Shown: piece by piece, positions 31,524 to 38,705 of the stretch
How the letters are laid out: the number at the start of each line of letters is the position of its first letter
Position numbering within the stretch: the first letter of the stretch is position 1
Virus record (IMG/VR): IMGVR_UViG_3300037475_000102
Span: 1 to 38,819 of that record
DNA from: a virus
DNA length: 38,819 nt
Direction: 5' to 3' (one strand)
Made by a program: the position numbers and the translations under genes
Notes under the pieces: model-generated
What the model saw: the letters and a program-made list of their open reading frames with translations, nothing else
Databases searched by the model: none
Told to the model about the DNA's origin: nothing

Positions 31524-31548
31524 TCCCGCCCTCAATACGAAGGCGGGA
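31524..31548. terminator. Hairpin between early genes
   Basis: TCCCGCC/GGCGGGA is a perfect 7-bp stem with an 11-nt loop. On the minus strand it is followed by AATTTTAAAGGAG, so it could be a weak terminator or a stem close to the SD of the next gene. Confidence 0.5.
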
Positions 31549-31598
31549 CACAACCTTATTTTGGTTTTTTATTTCATTGTGGCTCCTTTCTTGAGGTA

Positions 31599-31925
31599 TT
31601 AATTTATGAATTCAAGCTCAATGTTTTGCGTGGCAAAGAGTTGGATAAGTTTCGCTTCACGGTCGGCGTCTGTAATTTTTGCAGTATCATTTATATGGAT
31701 TGCTTGAGAAGTAAAACTGCTATTTTGTAAATGATTTGGTAATGCCATTATTCCATGAGCTACCTTGTGTATATCTTCTGGTACGGCAATGCTCTCGATA
31801 TCTTCATCAGTAAAGCCGTGGAGTTTGCAGTCAAATCCTAAACAGCACATACCTCCATTTAGCAATAGCCCACTATGATACTTGCCCCTCAACCACTTTG
31901 TTCTGTCAATAATTAATTTTTCCAT
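31599..31925 (-). CDS. Widespread phage protein with MCCLGF motif
   Basis: This protein is 108 aa from the ATG at 31925 (TAATG overlap), and an upstream ATG at 31952 is less likely. Features are I-D-R-x-K-W-L-R-G-K, then G-M-C-C-L-G-F-D-C, a sequence type repeatedly found in phage early regions without known function. The C-terminus (INDTAKITDADREAKLIQLF) is helical. Confidence 0.7.
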   Translation of the reverse strand: MEKLIIDRTKWLRGKYHSGLLLNGGMCCLGFDCKLHGFTDEDIESIAVPEDIHKVAHGIMALPNHLQNSSFTSQAIHINDTAKITDADREAKLIQLFATQNIELEFIN

Positions 31926-32266
31926 TATTTTATCCCGTGTATCCCTCTCCATTTTTTAAACTCATTTATAAAATTATCTAACCCGTTGTAACCTCTTGCG
32001 ACAAACACCTTACCACCTGCCATTTCGTATTCTGCTATATATTGTATCTGTGAATCGGTTAATTTTTCGTTGATGTCTTTCACTTCAACTTTAAAGCCTC
32101 TGCCCTTATAAAGGCAGTCTGTGTCAGGATGTCCTTTGTTATCCTGCTTGCGGTTTCTAACACCATACACATTGATACGCCTCGCATATCCCCCTATTGC
32201 ACGTATGTATTCTACAATCTGCTTAGTGACTATGTTAGCGTTGTACGCTTCAGGTGGTAATGGCAT
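31925..32266 (-). CDS. VRR-NUC-type nuclease
   Basis: This 113-aa protein is a minimal PD-(D/E)xK nuclease of the VRR-NUC family. GHPDTDCLYKGRGFKVEVK (about 63-81) supplies Asp, Glu and Lys of the active site. A helix with Q and K residues follows (LTDSQIQYIAEYEMAGG in part). VRR-NUC proteins act on branched or flapped DNA. It is coupled by TAATG overlaps on both sides in the recombination part of the early region. Confidence 0.8.
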   Translation of the reverse strand: MPLPPEAYNANIVTKQIVEYIRAIGGYARRINVYGVRNRKQDNKGHPDTDCLYKGRGFKVEVKDINEKLTDSQIQYIAEYEMAGGKVFVARGYNGLDNFINEFKKWRGIHGIK

Positions 32267-32703
32267 TAGTTGGCTCCGCCCTCTAATATTTCAAAAGATT
32301 TTACAAAGCTCTCTATGCGGGCTGTTTGGTATGTCTCAAAGTGAGTTCCTTTATCAAGTTGATTCATACAGGTTTTTTCTTTAATATAAATTTCAAATTC
32401 AAAACCAACAAAACCCGTTACATACATTGCTGTTGTTATTTCGCAGTAAATTCCCTCACCCATAAGAAACGCATTGATAACACCTTCTTGCATTAAAAAA
32501 TCTAATTTATCAAACGGAATCGTAATGAATTCGTCAATATTTTTTACTGCTTGCCGTAGTTTATCGTCAAAAAGTATATTGCTTTTGGGATATTTTTCTT
32601 TTAAAAAATCCTCAAACGGGTGGTCTACTGTTTTAAATTTTTCGTTAAAGAAATTGCAAAACCGCTTCCACGTCTTAGAATACTGTTTTAATTGGTTTAT
32701 CAT
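32266..32703 (-). CDS. Early protein of unknown function
   Basis: This protein is 145 aa from the ATG at 32703. GGAGG stands 7 nt upstream and the ATG overlaps the previous stop, so the longer frame to 32778 is rejected. The first half is helical and aromatic, and the second is beta-rich with many Glu and Phe. No family is recognised. Confidence 0.6.
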   Translation of the reverse strand: MINQLKQYSKTWKRFCNFFNEKFKTVDHPFEDFLKEKYPKSNILFDDKLRQAVKNIDEFITIPFDKLDFLMQEGVINAFLMGEGIYCEITTAMYVTGFVGFEFEIYIKEKTCMNQLDKGTHFETYQTARIESFVKSFEILEGGAN

Positions 32704-33008
32704 CTCATTTCCTCCACCAACAACTTCTCCATTGAGCTTACCAATGCAAGCTGAGAATAGGCGTGTGTCTTTATGCATAAAAGCGATTGACGGATAAGCC
32801 CGGGATCGTTCTGGTAATAGTAGCCTTCGTTACTGCTACATATATGAGGCGAAATATTTGTCCTTACATAATTCACAAGCAATCTTAATTCACGCTGTGA
32901 AATACTTAATTTTATAGCGAGTGCCTCACCCGATATTGGTTTAGGTAATGCCTTTAGAGTTTGTATTAACGGCTCCGTGAGGGATTTTAAATTTGGTTGT
33001 AGTTTCAT
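32700..33008 (-). CDS. Winged-helix-like phage protein
   Basis: This 102-aa protein has LPKPISGEALAIKLSISQRELR near 21-42, which looks like a winged HTH, followed by an aromatic wing (NEGYYYQND). Proteins of this size and pattern are common in phage recombination regions. It is coupled by ATGA at both ends. Confidence 0.65.
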   Translation of the reverse strand: MKLQPNLKSLTEPLIQTLKALPKPISGEALAIKLSISQRELRLLVNYVRTNISPHICSSNEGYYYQNDPGLIRQSLLCIKTHAYSQLALVSSMEKLLVEEMR

Positions 33009-33319
33009 TTGTAATCGTTAATAATTTTTTTTGCCAAATCACAATTAGTTAGTTCCGATTCACCTAATTGCGTGTGATAATTTTGAATCATATTAAGCAC
33101 GTCCCTTTTTGTAAATTCTTTTTCGGCTCTTATTGGCAAGGTTTCTTTTATATCTACCCTGCTTGTAACCGCAATAACTTCAAACGGGCCAAGCAAACTC
33201 TCGCTAATTGCCATTCTTATATTTTCAAAGTCTTTAGTTTCGATCTCAGGCGATTCATAAATATCTACCCTAAAATCATTGTCACGAAACGGGTGCTTTA
33301 TAATTGCTGCTAATTTCAT
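33005..33319 (-). CDS. Early protein of unknown function
   Basis: This 104-aa mixed alpha/beta protein has a short acidic central helix (ETKDFENIRMAISESL). It is joined by overlaps to the NinB-like gene and the wHTH gene. No family is known to me. Confidence 0.55.
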   Translation of the reverse strand: MKLAAIIKHPFRDNDFRVDIYESPEIETKDFENIRMAISESLLGPFEVIAVTSRVDIKETLPIRAEKEFTKRDVLNMIQNYHTQLGESELTNCDLAKKIINDYK

Positions 33320-33711
33320 ACAACTTCCTTTTCCATTTCGCCACGTTTCGGTATTACTATACCAATACTGTCAAAGTAGCGGTAAATCCTGTTAAGGTAT
33401 TCGTCAAATTCATCCTCAGGCATACGTGTTGTCTGAGCTATTTTTTCCTCGTTCCCTAGCAGGTCTTTTATTTTAAAATTAAATGTTAGTTTTAACCACT
33501 CGTGAATATCTTCAAGATCCCAACCTCCGTAAGCCTCAATTGAATTTTGAATGAACGGTACCAACACGCCCCAATAGTACCGATTCTTATTATTCGGTCT
33601 AACATTCCTTTTTATCTCAATCTCATAAGAGCCGTCTTTCACGGTGTCACAGTGGTCAAGGAATTCCACGAGATCAATGACGTTGTTGTGTTTTGTGGTA
33701 AAGAATTTCAT
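33316..33711 (-). CDS. NinB-like recombination protein
   Basis: This 131-aa protein has the pattern RPNNKNRYYWGVLVPFI (about 38-54), then a conserved Asp-Ile-His-Glu-Trp-Leu-Lys. These are typical of phage NinB/Orf-type proteins that bind ssDNA and aid recombination. Size agrees with that family (about 140 aa). It is placed among nuclease and SSB genes. Confidence 0.65.
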   Translation of the reverse strand: MKFFTTKHNNVIDLVEFLDHCDTVKDGSYEIEIKRNVRPNNKNRYYWGVLVPFIQNSIEAYGGWDLEDIHEWLKLTFNFKIKDLLGNEEKIAQTTRMPEDEFDEYLNRIYRYFDSIGIVIPKRGEMEKEVV

Positions 33712-34100
33712 TAGCTCATTTTGGTCTCAATGTTCTCGAACTTACCCCAGCTATAATTTTTATATTCTGCTAACTTAGGGATTAAAGCCATTATACCTTT
33801 TGCTAAAAGTTCAGCATCTTCAATATCTATGCTGTCAAAACTTAGCGTAACAGAGTCTCTGCGGGCTTTAAGGGTAATTTTATTAAGAACTGCTTCAGTA
33901 AACCATTCAGGATTATCCCAAATAGTTTTTATTATAGCCTCCTCTGATTCCTCAAAACAAGTTATGCCATTAGATGAGCTTCCGCCTGTTGAATAATAGG
34001 TCTCTCCGTTCTTAATGCAATAACCGCTGTTATATTCGCTTATAACCATACCTGCTTTTAAGTTTGCAAATGGTAGGTCTTTTAATAATCTTTTTTTCAT
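33711..34100 (-). CDS. Early protein of unknown function
   Basis: This 129-aa mixed alpha/beta protein has a Ser/Gly-rich loop (STGGSSSNG) and a helical C-terminal half. It overlaps the next gene by one base. No motif is recognised. Confidence 0.55.
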   Translation of the reverse strand: MKKRLLKDLPFANLKAGMVISEYNSGYCIKNGETYYSTGGSSSNGITCFEESEEAIIKTIWDNPEWFTEAVLNKITLKARRDSVTLSFDSIDIEDAELLAKGIMALIPKLAEYKNYSWGKFENIETKMS

Positions 34101-34129
34101 TTTTTTCTTTCCTTATTTCCCCCATCAAC

Positions 34130-34157
34130 AACCGGCAGACACTTACGCCTGCCAGTT
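34130..34157. terminator. Hairpin after gene 34174-34641
   Basis: AAC-C-GGCAG pairs with CTGCC-A-GTT (8 bp with one mismatch) over a 10-nt loop. It fills the 73-nt gap between two early genes. No U-tract is present, so termination is uncertain. Confidence 0.4.
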
Positions 34158-34173
34158 AGTGACGGCGTTAAAG

Positions 34174-34641
34174 TTATTTGTTCAAGGTTACTGTTATACC
34201 ATACTGCGGGGTTGATGTATCTTCAAAGATTTCCTCTTTGGCAATCCCCTGGTTAATTTCCTTTGTCTGTTCGAGCTTCAGTAAATCCTTTTTGTATTTT
34301 AGATCGTTTTCAAGGTTTGCTATCTCGCATTCAATCGCTGAAACATTATCACTGTAAGTATATTTCTTACGTGTTACGTCCCTGCGTTCCGCTGTTATCT
34401 TGACATTAGCCCCAAAGAGTATATCTGTCGTAGCACCCTTTTTGAGTTCAAGAAAAGAAGTTATAGCGGGGTTCTTCAGCTTTTCAACACCGAGCTTAAT
34501 CAGGTATTCGTATGCTTTTAAAATCACGAATTTTTCAACAGGCAAATATTCTTCTGAAAGAATGAACTTATTAAGAACTGTTTCTATTTCACTCTTAGAA
34601 GGAACCTGTTTTATTTTTATTGGGAAAAAGTTGTTATCCAT
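34174..34641 (-). CDS. Coiled-coil early protein next to SSB
   Basis: This 155-aa protein has a compact N-terminal half, a basic stretch (AERRDVTRKKY), then a strong coiled coil (about 105-135) with repeated LE/LK. It lies directly downstream of the SSB-like gene, which suggests a recombination or nuclease-inhibitor role. No family match is claimed. Confidence 0.55.
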   Translation of the reverse strand: MDNNFFPIKIKQVPSKSEIETVLNKFILSEEYLPVEKFVILKAYEYLIKLGVEKLKNPAITSFLELKKGATTDILFGANVKITAERRDVTRKKYTYSDNVSAIECEIANLENDLKYKKDLLKLEQTKEINQGIAKEEIFEDTSTPQYGITVTLNK

Positions 34642-34662
34642 TGATTTATTTTTTAAAAGTTA

Positions 34663-35352
34663 TCAGAATGGTATTTCATCATCCGACATTGTTTCGGAAT
34701 CGGGTGCATCTGTAAGCTGTTCCTGTATAATTACATCTTCAACAACGTACTGCTTGCGGGCTTCAAAGTAATCCTTCAATTTCGCAAATAAGGTTTTCGC
34801 TAATAGCTTTGCCTTATCGGGATTTGGAGGAGTGAAGCCTTTTAAGACAGGCTGAAAGTAATTAACAGCACCGTTTTTTTTCTTTTCAAGGTCATCAATC
34901 ATAACGCCCTGAACGTCTGTATTAATTTTAGCCTCGATCCATGCGTTAAGGAAAGAACCGCTTATTTTGAAGTTTACCAGTTCAGGTTTGCCATCTAAAA
35001 CAACCATAGCGTAAATACTCTTTGTGAATTTTGCACCGCTTATCGTTCCCTTTAAGTCGTCATAAGTACCCGTCCAGACTTTACCGCCTTTTTGAGATTT
35101 AACGTGAAAGACTTCACTCTTAATGTTGTGTACTTCGTTTGAATAAAGCCCGCAGTCAAGCTCTTTGTTGTATCCTGTAATCATTGCAAGTTCATCTATA
35201 ACGATAAACTTTATAGGCAATGATATTTCTTTATTTTCACCCGGCACGCCTTCGACTTGTGATTTGACGTAATAGAAAAATTTACCTTCTGCCCCTTTCC
35301 ACTCAATGAATTTACTTGCGGGGTTTACTGGTCTTGGATTTCCGTAACTCAT
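34663..35352 (-). CDS. Single-stranded DNA-binding protein (acidic tail)
   Basis: This 229-aa beta-rich core ends in an acidic tail, S-D-D-E-I-P-F. That is almost identical to the tip (D-D-D-I-P-F) by which bacterial SSBs contact partner enzymes. The core does not look like a classical SSB OB fold of 110 aa and is closer in size to phage gp2.5-like ssDNA-binding proteins. It coats ssDNA during replication and recombination. It starts by ATGA overlap. Confidence 0.8.
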   Translation of the reverse strand: MSYGNPRPVNPASKFIEWKGAEGKFFYYVKSQVEGVPGENKEISLPIKFIVIDELAMITGYNKELDCGLYSNEVHNIKSEVFHVKSQKGGKVWTGTYDDLKGTISGAKFTKSIYAMVVLDGKPELVNFKISGSFLNAWIEAKINTDVQGVMIDDLEKKKNGAVNYFQPVLKGFTPPNPDKAKLLAKTLFAKLKDYFEARKQYVVEDVIIQEQLTDAPDSETMSDDEIPF

Positions 35353-35498
35353 ATTATAAAGTCCTCTCTTATTTTTTCAAGTTTTTTAATTGCTTCCTGT
35401 TTTACTGTTTCGGGCTTGTCAAGAGAATTGATATAGGATATTGCATTATCAATCTTGACTTTCAAATCAGATACATCTTTTCTTAAATCGTTTATCAT
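35349..35498 (-). CDS. Small coiled-coil protein
   Basis: This 49-aa helical, heptad-like protein begins MINDLRKDVSDLKVKIDN. AAAGGAGG precedes it, and the stop overlaps the SSB start by ATGA. It is probably an early accessory peptide of unknown function. Confidence 0.7.
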   Translation of the reverse strand: MINDLRKDVSDLKVKIDNAISYINSLDKPETVKQEAIKKLEKIREDFII

Positions 35499-35596
35499 TT
35501 TCCCTTTGCCTCCTTTAACTCACGAAACTCAAGAAATAAATTCCCGCTTGCTCCGAATTGACACGGAAAGAATTTATACTTATTTTTGTATAACAT
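35495..35596 (-). CDS. Small early peptide
   Basis: This 33-aa peptide begins MLYKNKYKFFPCQFGASG. AAAGGA lies 7 nt before the ATG and the stop overlaps the next start. It is short but well supported by these signals. The function is unknown. Confidence 0.55.
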   Translation of the reverse strand: MLYKNKYKFFPCQFGASGNLFLEFRELKEAKGK

Positions 35597-35617
35597 TTTA
35601 TAGTTCCTTTCTTTTTT

Positions 35618-35640
35618 AGCCGATCCCTGCAAGGTCGGCT
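35618..35640. terminator. Hairpin before the SSB gene group
   Basis: AGCCGA-T-CC pairs with GGTCGGCT (8 bp with a one-base bulge) over a 6-nt loop. No U-tract follows on the minus strand. TTT follows on the plus strand only. It is a possible processing stem or weak terminator. Confidence 0.45.
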
Positions 35641-35656
35641 TTGTTATGGTTAGTGT

Positions 35657-35869
35657 TTATCTTCTGTCTCTTGTGAATGAAGTAACTCTATTGCTTTTCT
35701 TACCTTTTAAAAAATTAAATTTGATGTCTTTACTTTCACCGTCTGTCATTAGTAACGAGGTGATTTCCTCTTTTCTTCTTAGGTCTTTAGGGTCAGGATT
35801 TTCACCTCTTAATCTTTCAATCACTTCCCGCCATTCATTTTCTAAGGCTTCACGTTCTTCAGGTTTCAT
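35657..35869 (-). CDS. Small highly charged protein
   Basis: This 70-aa protein is very Glu/Arg-rich in the first 40 residues and basic at the C-terminus. Its start overlaps the previous stop (ATGA). It is probably a helical early peptide with no recognised family. Confidence 0.6.
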   Translation of the reverse strand: MKPEEREALENEWREVIERLRGENPDPKDLRRKEEITSLLMTDGESKDIKFNFLKGKKSNRVTSFTRDRR

Positions 35870-36027
35870 TTATCTTTCTCCCCCTTCTCCTCTACCCCGC
35901 ATGCTTCTACGAGTTTGCCGTTTTGAAATATCCAGTAGGAACGGTTCTCCCAAAGTTCAACTTCTTCGGGTGTGCCGAATATTTTGTAATATTCTGGATT
36001 GTTACTGTGTAGTGGATTGTCTGTCAT
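35866..36027 (-). CDS. Small early protein
   Basis: This protein is 53 aa from the ATG at 36027. The longer frame to 36090 would overlap the previous gene by 59 nt. It has aromatic pairs (YWIFQNGKLVEACG) and an acidic/basic tail. No family is recognised. Confidence 0.6.
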   Translation of the reverse strand: MTDNPLHSNNPEYYKIFGTPEEVELWENRSYWIFQNGKLVEACGVEEKGEKDK

Positions 36028-36031
36028 AGTA

Positions 36032-36280
36032 TTAAAGTTTAATTGTGAATGAAAATGGTTTAACGGGTTTACCGTTATCAAATTTTGCAATGAATGTTTT
36101 TGCTCTTTCGGGTAACTCTGTCCCCGATGTTAAGCCCAGCACGCTTGTAAATATGTAGCCCACAGTAACATGTTTTTTGAATTTTCTTTTCAGAGCTAAA
36201 GCAACCGGGCAGAGGCACGGCTCCATAACCTTACCTCTTTTTATATCTCTTTCCTTTACCTCAATTTTATAAGTTTTCAT
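36032..36280 (-). CDS. Small early protein with PCLCPVALAL motif
   Basis: This 82-aa protein has a Cys/Pro motif C-L-C-P-V-A-L-A-L near 22-31 and a basic middle. The C-P-[IV]-A-L-A pattern occurs in other phage hypothetical proteins. The function is unknown. Confidence 0.6.
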   Translation of the reverse strand: MKTYKIEVKERDIKRGKVMEPCLCPVALALKRKFKKHVTVGYIFTSVLGLTSGTELPERAKTFIAKFDNGKPVKPFSFTIKL

Positions 36281-36298
36281 ATCAATTTGTAAAAATTG

Positions 36299-36388
36299 TT
36301 ATTGATCCTGTAATTTGCTTGGGTAAATGAAGTAGTAAACCAGTATAACGCCTCTTATCATTTCACCCGCTTGGTATTTTGGTTTCAT
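36299..36388 (-). CDS. Very small early peptide
   Basis: This 29-aa peptide begins MKPKYQAGEMIRGVILVYYF. GGAGGG stands 6 nt upstream, and its ATG overlaps the previous stop, so translation is likely. It has a hydrophobic middle and may be membrane-associated. Confidence 0.55.
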   Translation of the reverse strand: MKPKYQAGEMIRGVILVYYFIYPSKLQDQ

Positions 36389-36651
36389 TTCAACCCTCCT
36401 AACATCATCTCGTCAAACACTTCTTCGGGTATAACTTTACTTTTGGGCGGTGTATCTTTGTCGGGATACAAAAAACTTGCATTGCAATTTCCCCTGTTTT
36501 CATTCCACTGCTTTAAGCCCTGCTTAAGCGTGTGTTGTAATGGCGTTTCGGGTTTGGGTTCGGGCTTGGTGATTAGAGACAGTAGTTTCTTTGCCGTGTG
36601 TACCCTTTCGAGTTCTTTGAAGGTGGAGGCGAGTTGTGATAGAGTTTCCAT
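36385..36651 (-). CDS. Small early protein
   Basis: This 88-aa protein has a helical N-terminal half, a Pro/Lys-rich linker (KPEPKPETP) and an acidic end. It is coupled to the next peptide by ATGA. No family is recognised. Confidence 0.6.
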   Translation of the reverse strand: METLSQLASTFKELERVHTAKKLLSLITKPEPKPETPLQHTLKQGLKQWNENRGNCNASFLYPDKDTPPKSKVIPEEVFDEMMLGGLK

Positions 36652-36659
36652 AGTGGTTG

Positions 36660-36854
36660 TTAAAGTTTAATTTTATTTATTTTTTGTTTTACGGCTTCGG
36701 TTTTATTAATGCATTCAGTAGCCACTGTTGACGGCAGTATGTTTGGGTGCAAGAATTGAATCAGTGTGTTGTTTACCTCTATTAGTAAATTAATAGCGTC
36801 TCTGGTTTCCCTGGTGAACAAGTTGAGTTTATTCATATTCGTTTGGGGAGTCAT
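36660..36854 (-). CDS. Small helical early protein
   Basis: This 64-aa helical protein starts by TAATG overlap with the preceding gene. No known domain is seen. Confidence 0.6.
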   Translation of the reverse strand: MTPQTNMNKLNLFTRETRDAINLLIEVNNTLIQFLHPNILPSTVATECINKTEAVKQKINKIKL

Positions 36855-37078
36855 TAGTCGTCAACCTCCTTTGCGTAAGGATATATCACTGTGTCTGTGT
36901 CGGGGTTAAAATCCTGTAACATCATATCTAAAACGTCCTGCTCTGTGGCGTGATTCCACTCTTCATTTGTCAAAGCATTTTTAAGATTCAGTCTTGCTTC
37001 TTCAAACTTTTCTTCGTCACGGCAGAATTGAACAAACTGAATTATCTTATCGTTGTATTCGTTGTTTTCTATTATCAT
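36854..37078 (-). CDS. Acidic early protein
   Basis: This 74-aa protein is strongly acidic with aromatic residues (FVQFCRDEEKFEEARLNL). DNA-mimic or inhibitor roles are common for such early proteins, but nothing here proves that. Confidence 0.6.
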   Translation of the reverse strand: MIIENNEYNDKIIQFVQFCRDEEKFEEARLNLKNALTNEEWNHATEQDVLDMMLQDFNPDTDTVIYPYAKEVDD

Positions 37079-37113
37079 TGTCTTTTTTAATTAATTATTA
37101 ATTTTGTCGTTCA

Positions 37114-37251
37114 TTAATCGCAGAATATATTCTGCGTCTGAAATTCTGACCTTTCTTCTACATTCGGCAGTTTGCCGTATTTCTTTTCTGAGGCTTCAAC
37201 CATTTCAGCGTGGATGTTGAATTTTTGGAATATTAAGAGGAGTTGTTTCAT
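37114..37251 (-). CDS. Small early protein
   Basis: This 45-aa protein begins MKQLLLIFQKFNIHAEMVEA. It follows the RHH-like gene by one base. It has a hydrophobic start and acidic end. The function is unknown. Confidence 0.55.
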   Translation of the reverse strand: MKQLLLIFQKFNIHAEMVEASEKKYGKLPNVEERSEFQTQNIFCD

Positions 37252-37252
37252 G

Positions 37253-37432
37253 TTAATTAATTGTTAGTTTTTCTCTTTTGATATATCTGTCTAAGATCGT
37301 CTCAAGAAGTTTCGGGGGCGATATTAGCTTACCCTTTTTAGCTGTTATTAAAGCGGCAGCCTGTGTCAGTTTATGCTTTGAAGTGGTGTAAACTCTAATG
37401 TGGGTGGATTTGATTTTTGTCTTGGTTGCCAT
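37253..37432 (-). CDS. Ribbon-helix-helix-like early regulator
   Basis: This 59-aa protein has a basic N-terminus, a single strand THIRVYT, then two helices. That is the plan of Arc/MetJ-type regulators (usual length 45-60 aa). It is the first gene of the leftward early operon, divergent from the repressor, where Cro-like switch proteins sit. It may repress the lysogeny promoter or autoregulate. The start is the ATG at 37432, preceded by an 80-nt leader. Confidence 0.65.
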   Translation of the reverse strand: MATKTKIKSTHIRVYTTSKHKLTQAAALITAKKGKLISPPKLLETILDRYIKREKLTIN

Positions 37433-37477
37433 TTTATTGGGTTTTATTTCTTAATTGAATCCTTATATTATCAATGC

Positions 37478-37513
37478 TTTGTTAAGTTTGTTACCTATGT
37501 TAATTATGTTAAC
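37478..37513. repeat. Four tandem 9-bp repeats at the early promoter
   Basis: On the plus strand the units are TTTGTTAAG, TTTGTTACC, TATGTTAAT and TATGTTAAC. The consensus is TWTGTTAMN. They begin right at the predicted transcription start of the early operon. They could be operators or iteron-like sites. Confidence 0.65.
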
Positions 37514-37516
37514 GTA

Positions 37517-37548
37517 CAAATATACATCAAGCATCAATGTATCCGCAA
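37517..37548 (-). promoter_or_regulatory. Early leftward promoter with operator candidate
   Basis: TTG (37548-37546), 21 nt and TATATTTG (37524-37517) on the minus strand match the Bacteroidetes consensus. The inverted repeat ATACAT-N9-ATGTAT (37522-37542) fills the spacer and is a good repressor operator candidate. A second one, GGGTAAA-AA-TTTACCC (37570-37585), lies nearer the repressor gene. Confidence 0.65.
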
Positions 37549-37626
37549 GTCTTTTACGCATAAATTTAAGGGTAAAAATTTACCCCCATTGAAAACACGG
37601 AATTTAAGTGAGAAAAAAATACAATT

Positions 37627-38076
37627 TTGGGTAGAGAAGCAGAAGATTTAAAAGAATACCTCAAGCTGGGAGGTATCACTGAAAGGGTTATTAGGCTGGC
37701 AATCGCCAACGAAATAAGCTCGATATACAGGCTTGCACAATTAGCTAAGGTCGGGGAAGGCGGTTTGCGATATTCTGTAAAAAAGAATACATGGCAAAAA
37801 CCAGAGACCCTGCAAAAAATAGCTGAATATTTTAATATCGGTATTGATTGGCTCATTACAGGAAAAGACAGTTTGGTATTTCATACAGAACGCCTCAACA
37901 AACTCGAAGAAGTGAACAGGAAAAATATAATAACCATAACAGAATTATTTGATGAGAATACACGATTAAGAAAAGCATTGATAGAGCTTACTAAGCTGCC
38001 GGATATGAAAGAGAAGTTTGATAAGATACCAGAAAAAGAAAAACCCAATATGACCCTGCTGGATAATAAGAACTAA
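37627..38076 (+). CDS. XRE-type repressor with C-terminal coiled coil
   Basis: This 149-aa protein starts at TTG 37627. Residues about 30-78 form a C1/Xre helix-turn-helix (IYRLAQLAKVGEGGLRY, then FNIGIDWLITG). A leucine-rich coiled coil (90-125) replaces the peptidase domain of LexA-type repressors, so induction probably does not use RecA self-cleavage. It is divergent from the early operon, with inverted repeats between. It is the likely lysogeny repressor. Confidence 0.8.
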   Translation: MGREAEDLKEYLKLGGITERVIRLAIANEISSIYRLAQLAKVGEGGLRYSVKKNTWQKPETLQKIAEYFNIGIDWLITGKDSLVFHTERLNKLEEVNRKNIITITELFDENTRLRKALIELTKLPDMKEKFDKIPEKEKPNMTLLDNKN

Positions 38077-38085
38077 TAAGAACAT

Positions 38086-38448
38086 ATGGCTAATTCTAAA
38101 CTTAGAATAGCCGAGCTAACAGAAGAGAATAACCATTTACGAAGAATCATTTTTTTACTTACCCCTCCTCCGCTAACAAAGGTGGAGTTGAACATTGCAG
38201 ACGTATTCGATCGATTGGAAAACGTGGCTCCGCTACTCTTAGATACTGTTGATTATTTTAACGATATAATCGAACAGTATAAAAATCACTATCCCTTAAT
38301 AACGGAATTATTAAGAGAGTACCTTTTACATTCACAAAGGGACTTGAGAAAACTCACAGATAATTTTGATAAGGCATTAAAAGAGGATAGACTTCACGAT
38401 GAAATTGTTACGGAACTGATACAAATATTACACAAAGGCAATGGATGA
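38086..38448 (+). CDS. Coiled-coil partner of the repressor (possible antirepressor)
   Basis: This 120-aa protein has an N-terminus (IAELTEENNHLRR then LLTPPP) that closely resembles the repressor coiled coil (ITELFDENTRLRK then ELTKLP). It lacks a DNA-binding domain. Sharing this module and an operon suggests mixed dimers that tune the repressor. The rest is helical. No family is recognised. Confidence 0.65.
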   Translation: MANSKLRIAELTEENNHLRRIIFLLTPPPLTKVELNIADVFDRLENVAPLLLDTVDYFNDIIEQYKNHYPLITELLREYLLHSQRDLRKLTDNFDKALKEDRLHDEIVTELIQILHKGNG

Positions 38449-38533
38449 GGGTGCTACTGTTGGTGCTACTTAAAGCTAATTTTACAGCATATCCAATTAC
38501 AAAACATACATTTAATGCTTCAAATATCACTGA

Positions 38534-38623
38534 CTTTGAATAAGAATCATTTTTTTATTATACTCGTAAAGAGCCGATTAAGGCTTTTAAACCTAATGTT
38601 TATTTATTCAAAGCATTGGGTTT
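38534..38623. other. Interlocked inverted repeats near the integrase
   Basis: CTTTGAATAA (38534-38543) pairs with TTATTCAAAG (38604-38613). AAACCTAATG (38589-38598) pairs with CATTGGGTTT (38614-38623), with one G-U. The two stems interlock as in leaders P1-P3, but no -10 box with 5-nt spacing precedes them on either strand. It fills most of the 244-nt gap before the circle junction. It may be part of attP or a 3' end structure. Confidence 0.5.
38569..38588 (+). terminator. Terminator candidate of the repressor operon
   Basis: AAGAGCC pairs with GGCTTTT (7 bp with one G-U) over a 6-nt loop; the 3' arm itself ends in four T. It is 120 nt after the last rightward gene. Confidence 0.45.
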
Positions 38624-38683
38624 TATTAGAATTCAATACCTCTATTTCTGCGGTATATTGATAATATTAGCTCAAGCAATGGT

Positions 38684-38705
38684 GTATCCACTTTAGTATC
38701 CACTT
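38684..38705. repeat. Tandem 10-bp direct repeats upstream of integrase
   Basis: GTATCCACTT occurs at 38684-38693 and 38696-38705, a 12-bp period. Direct repeats beside an integrase gene are typical of integrase arm-type sites. The core of attP cannot be located from one sequence. Confidence 0.55.

Noticed and set aside
37478-37513. A CRISPR-like repeat array
   Set aside because: The units are 9 bp and contiguous with no spacers, and no cas genes are present.
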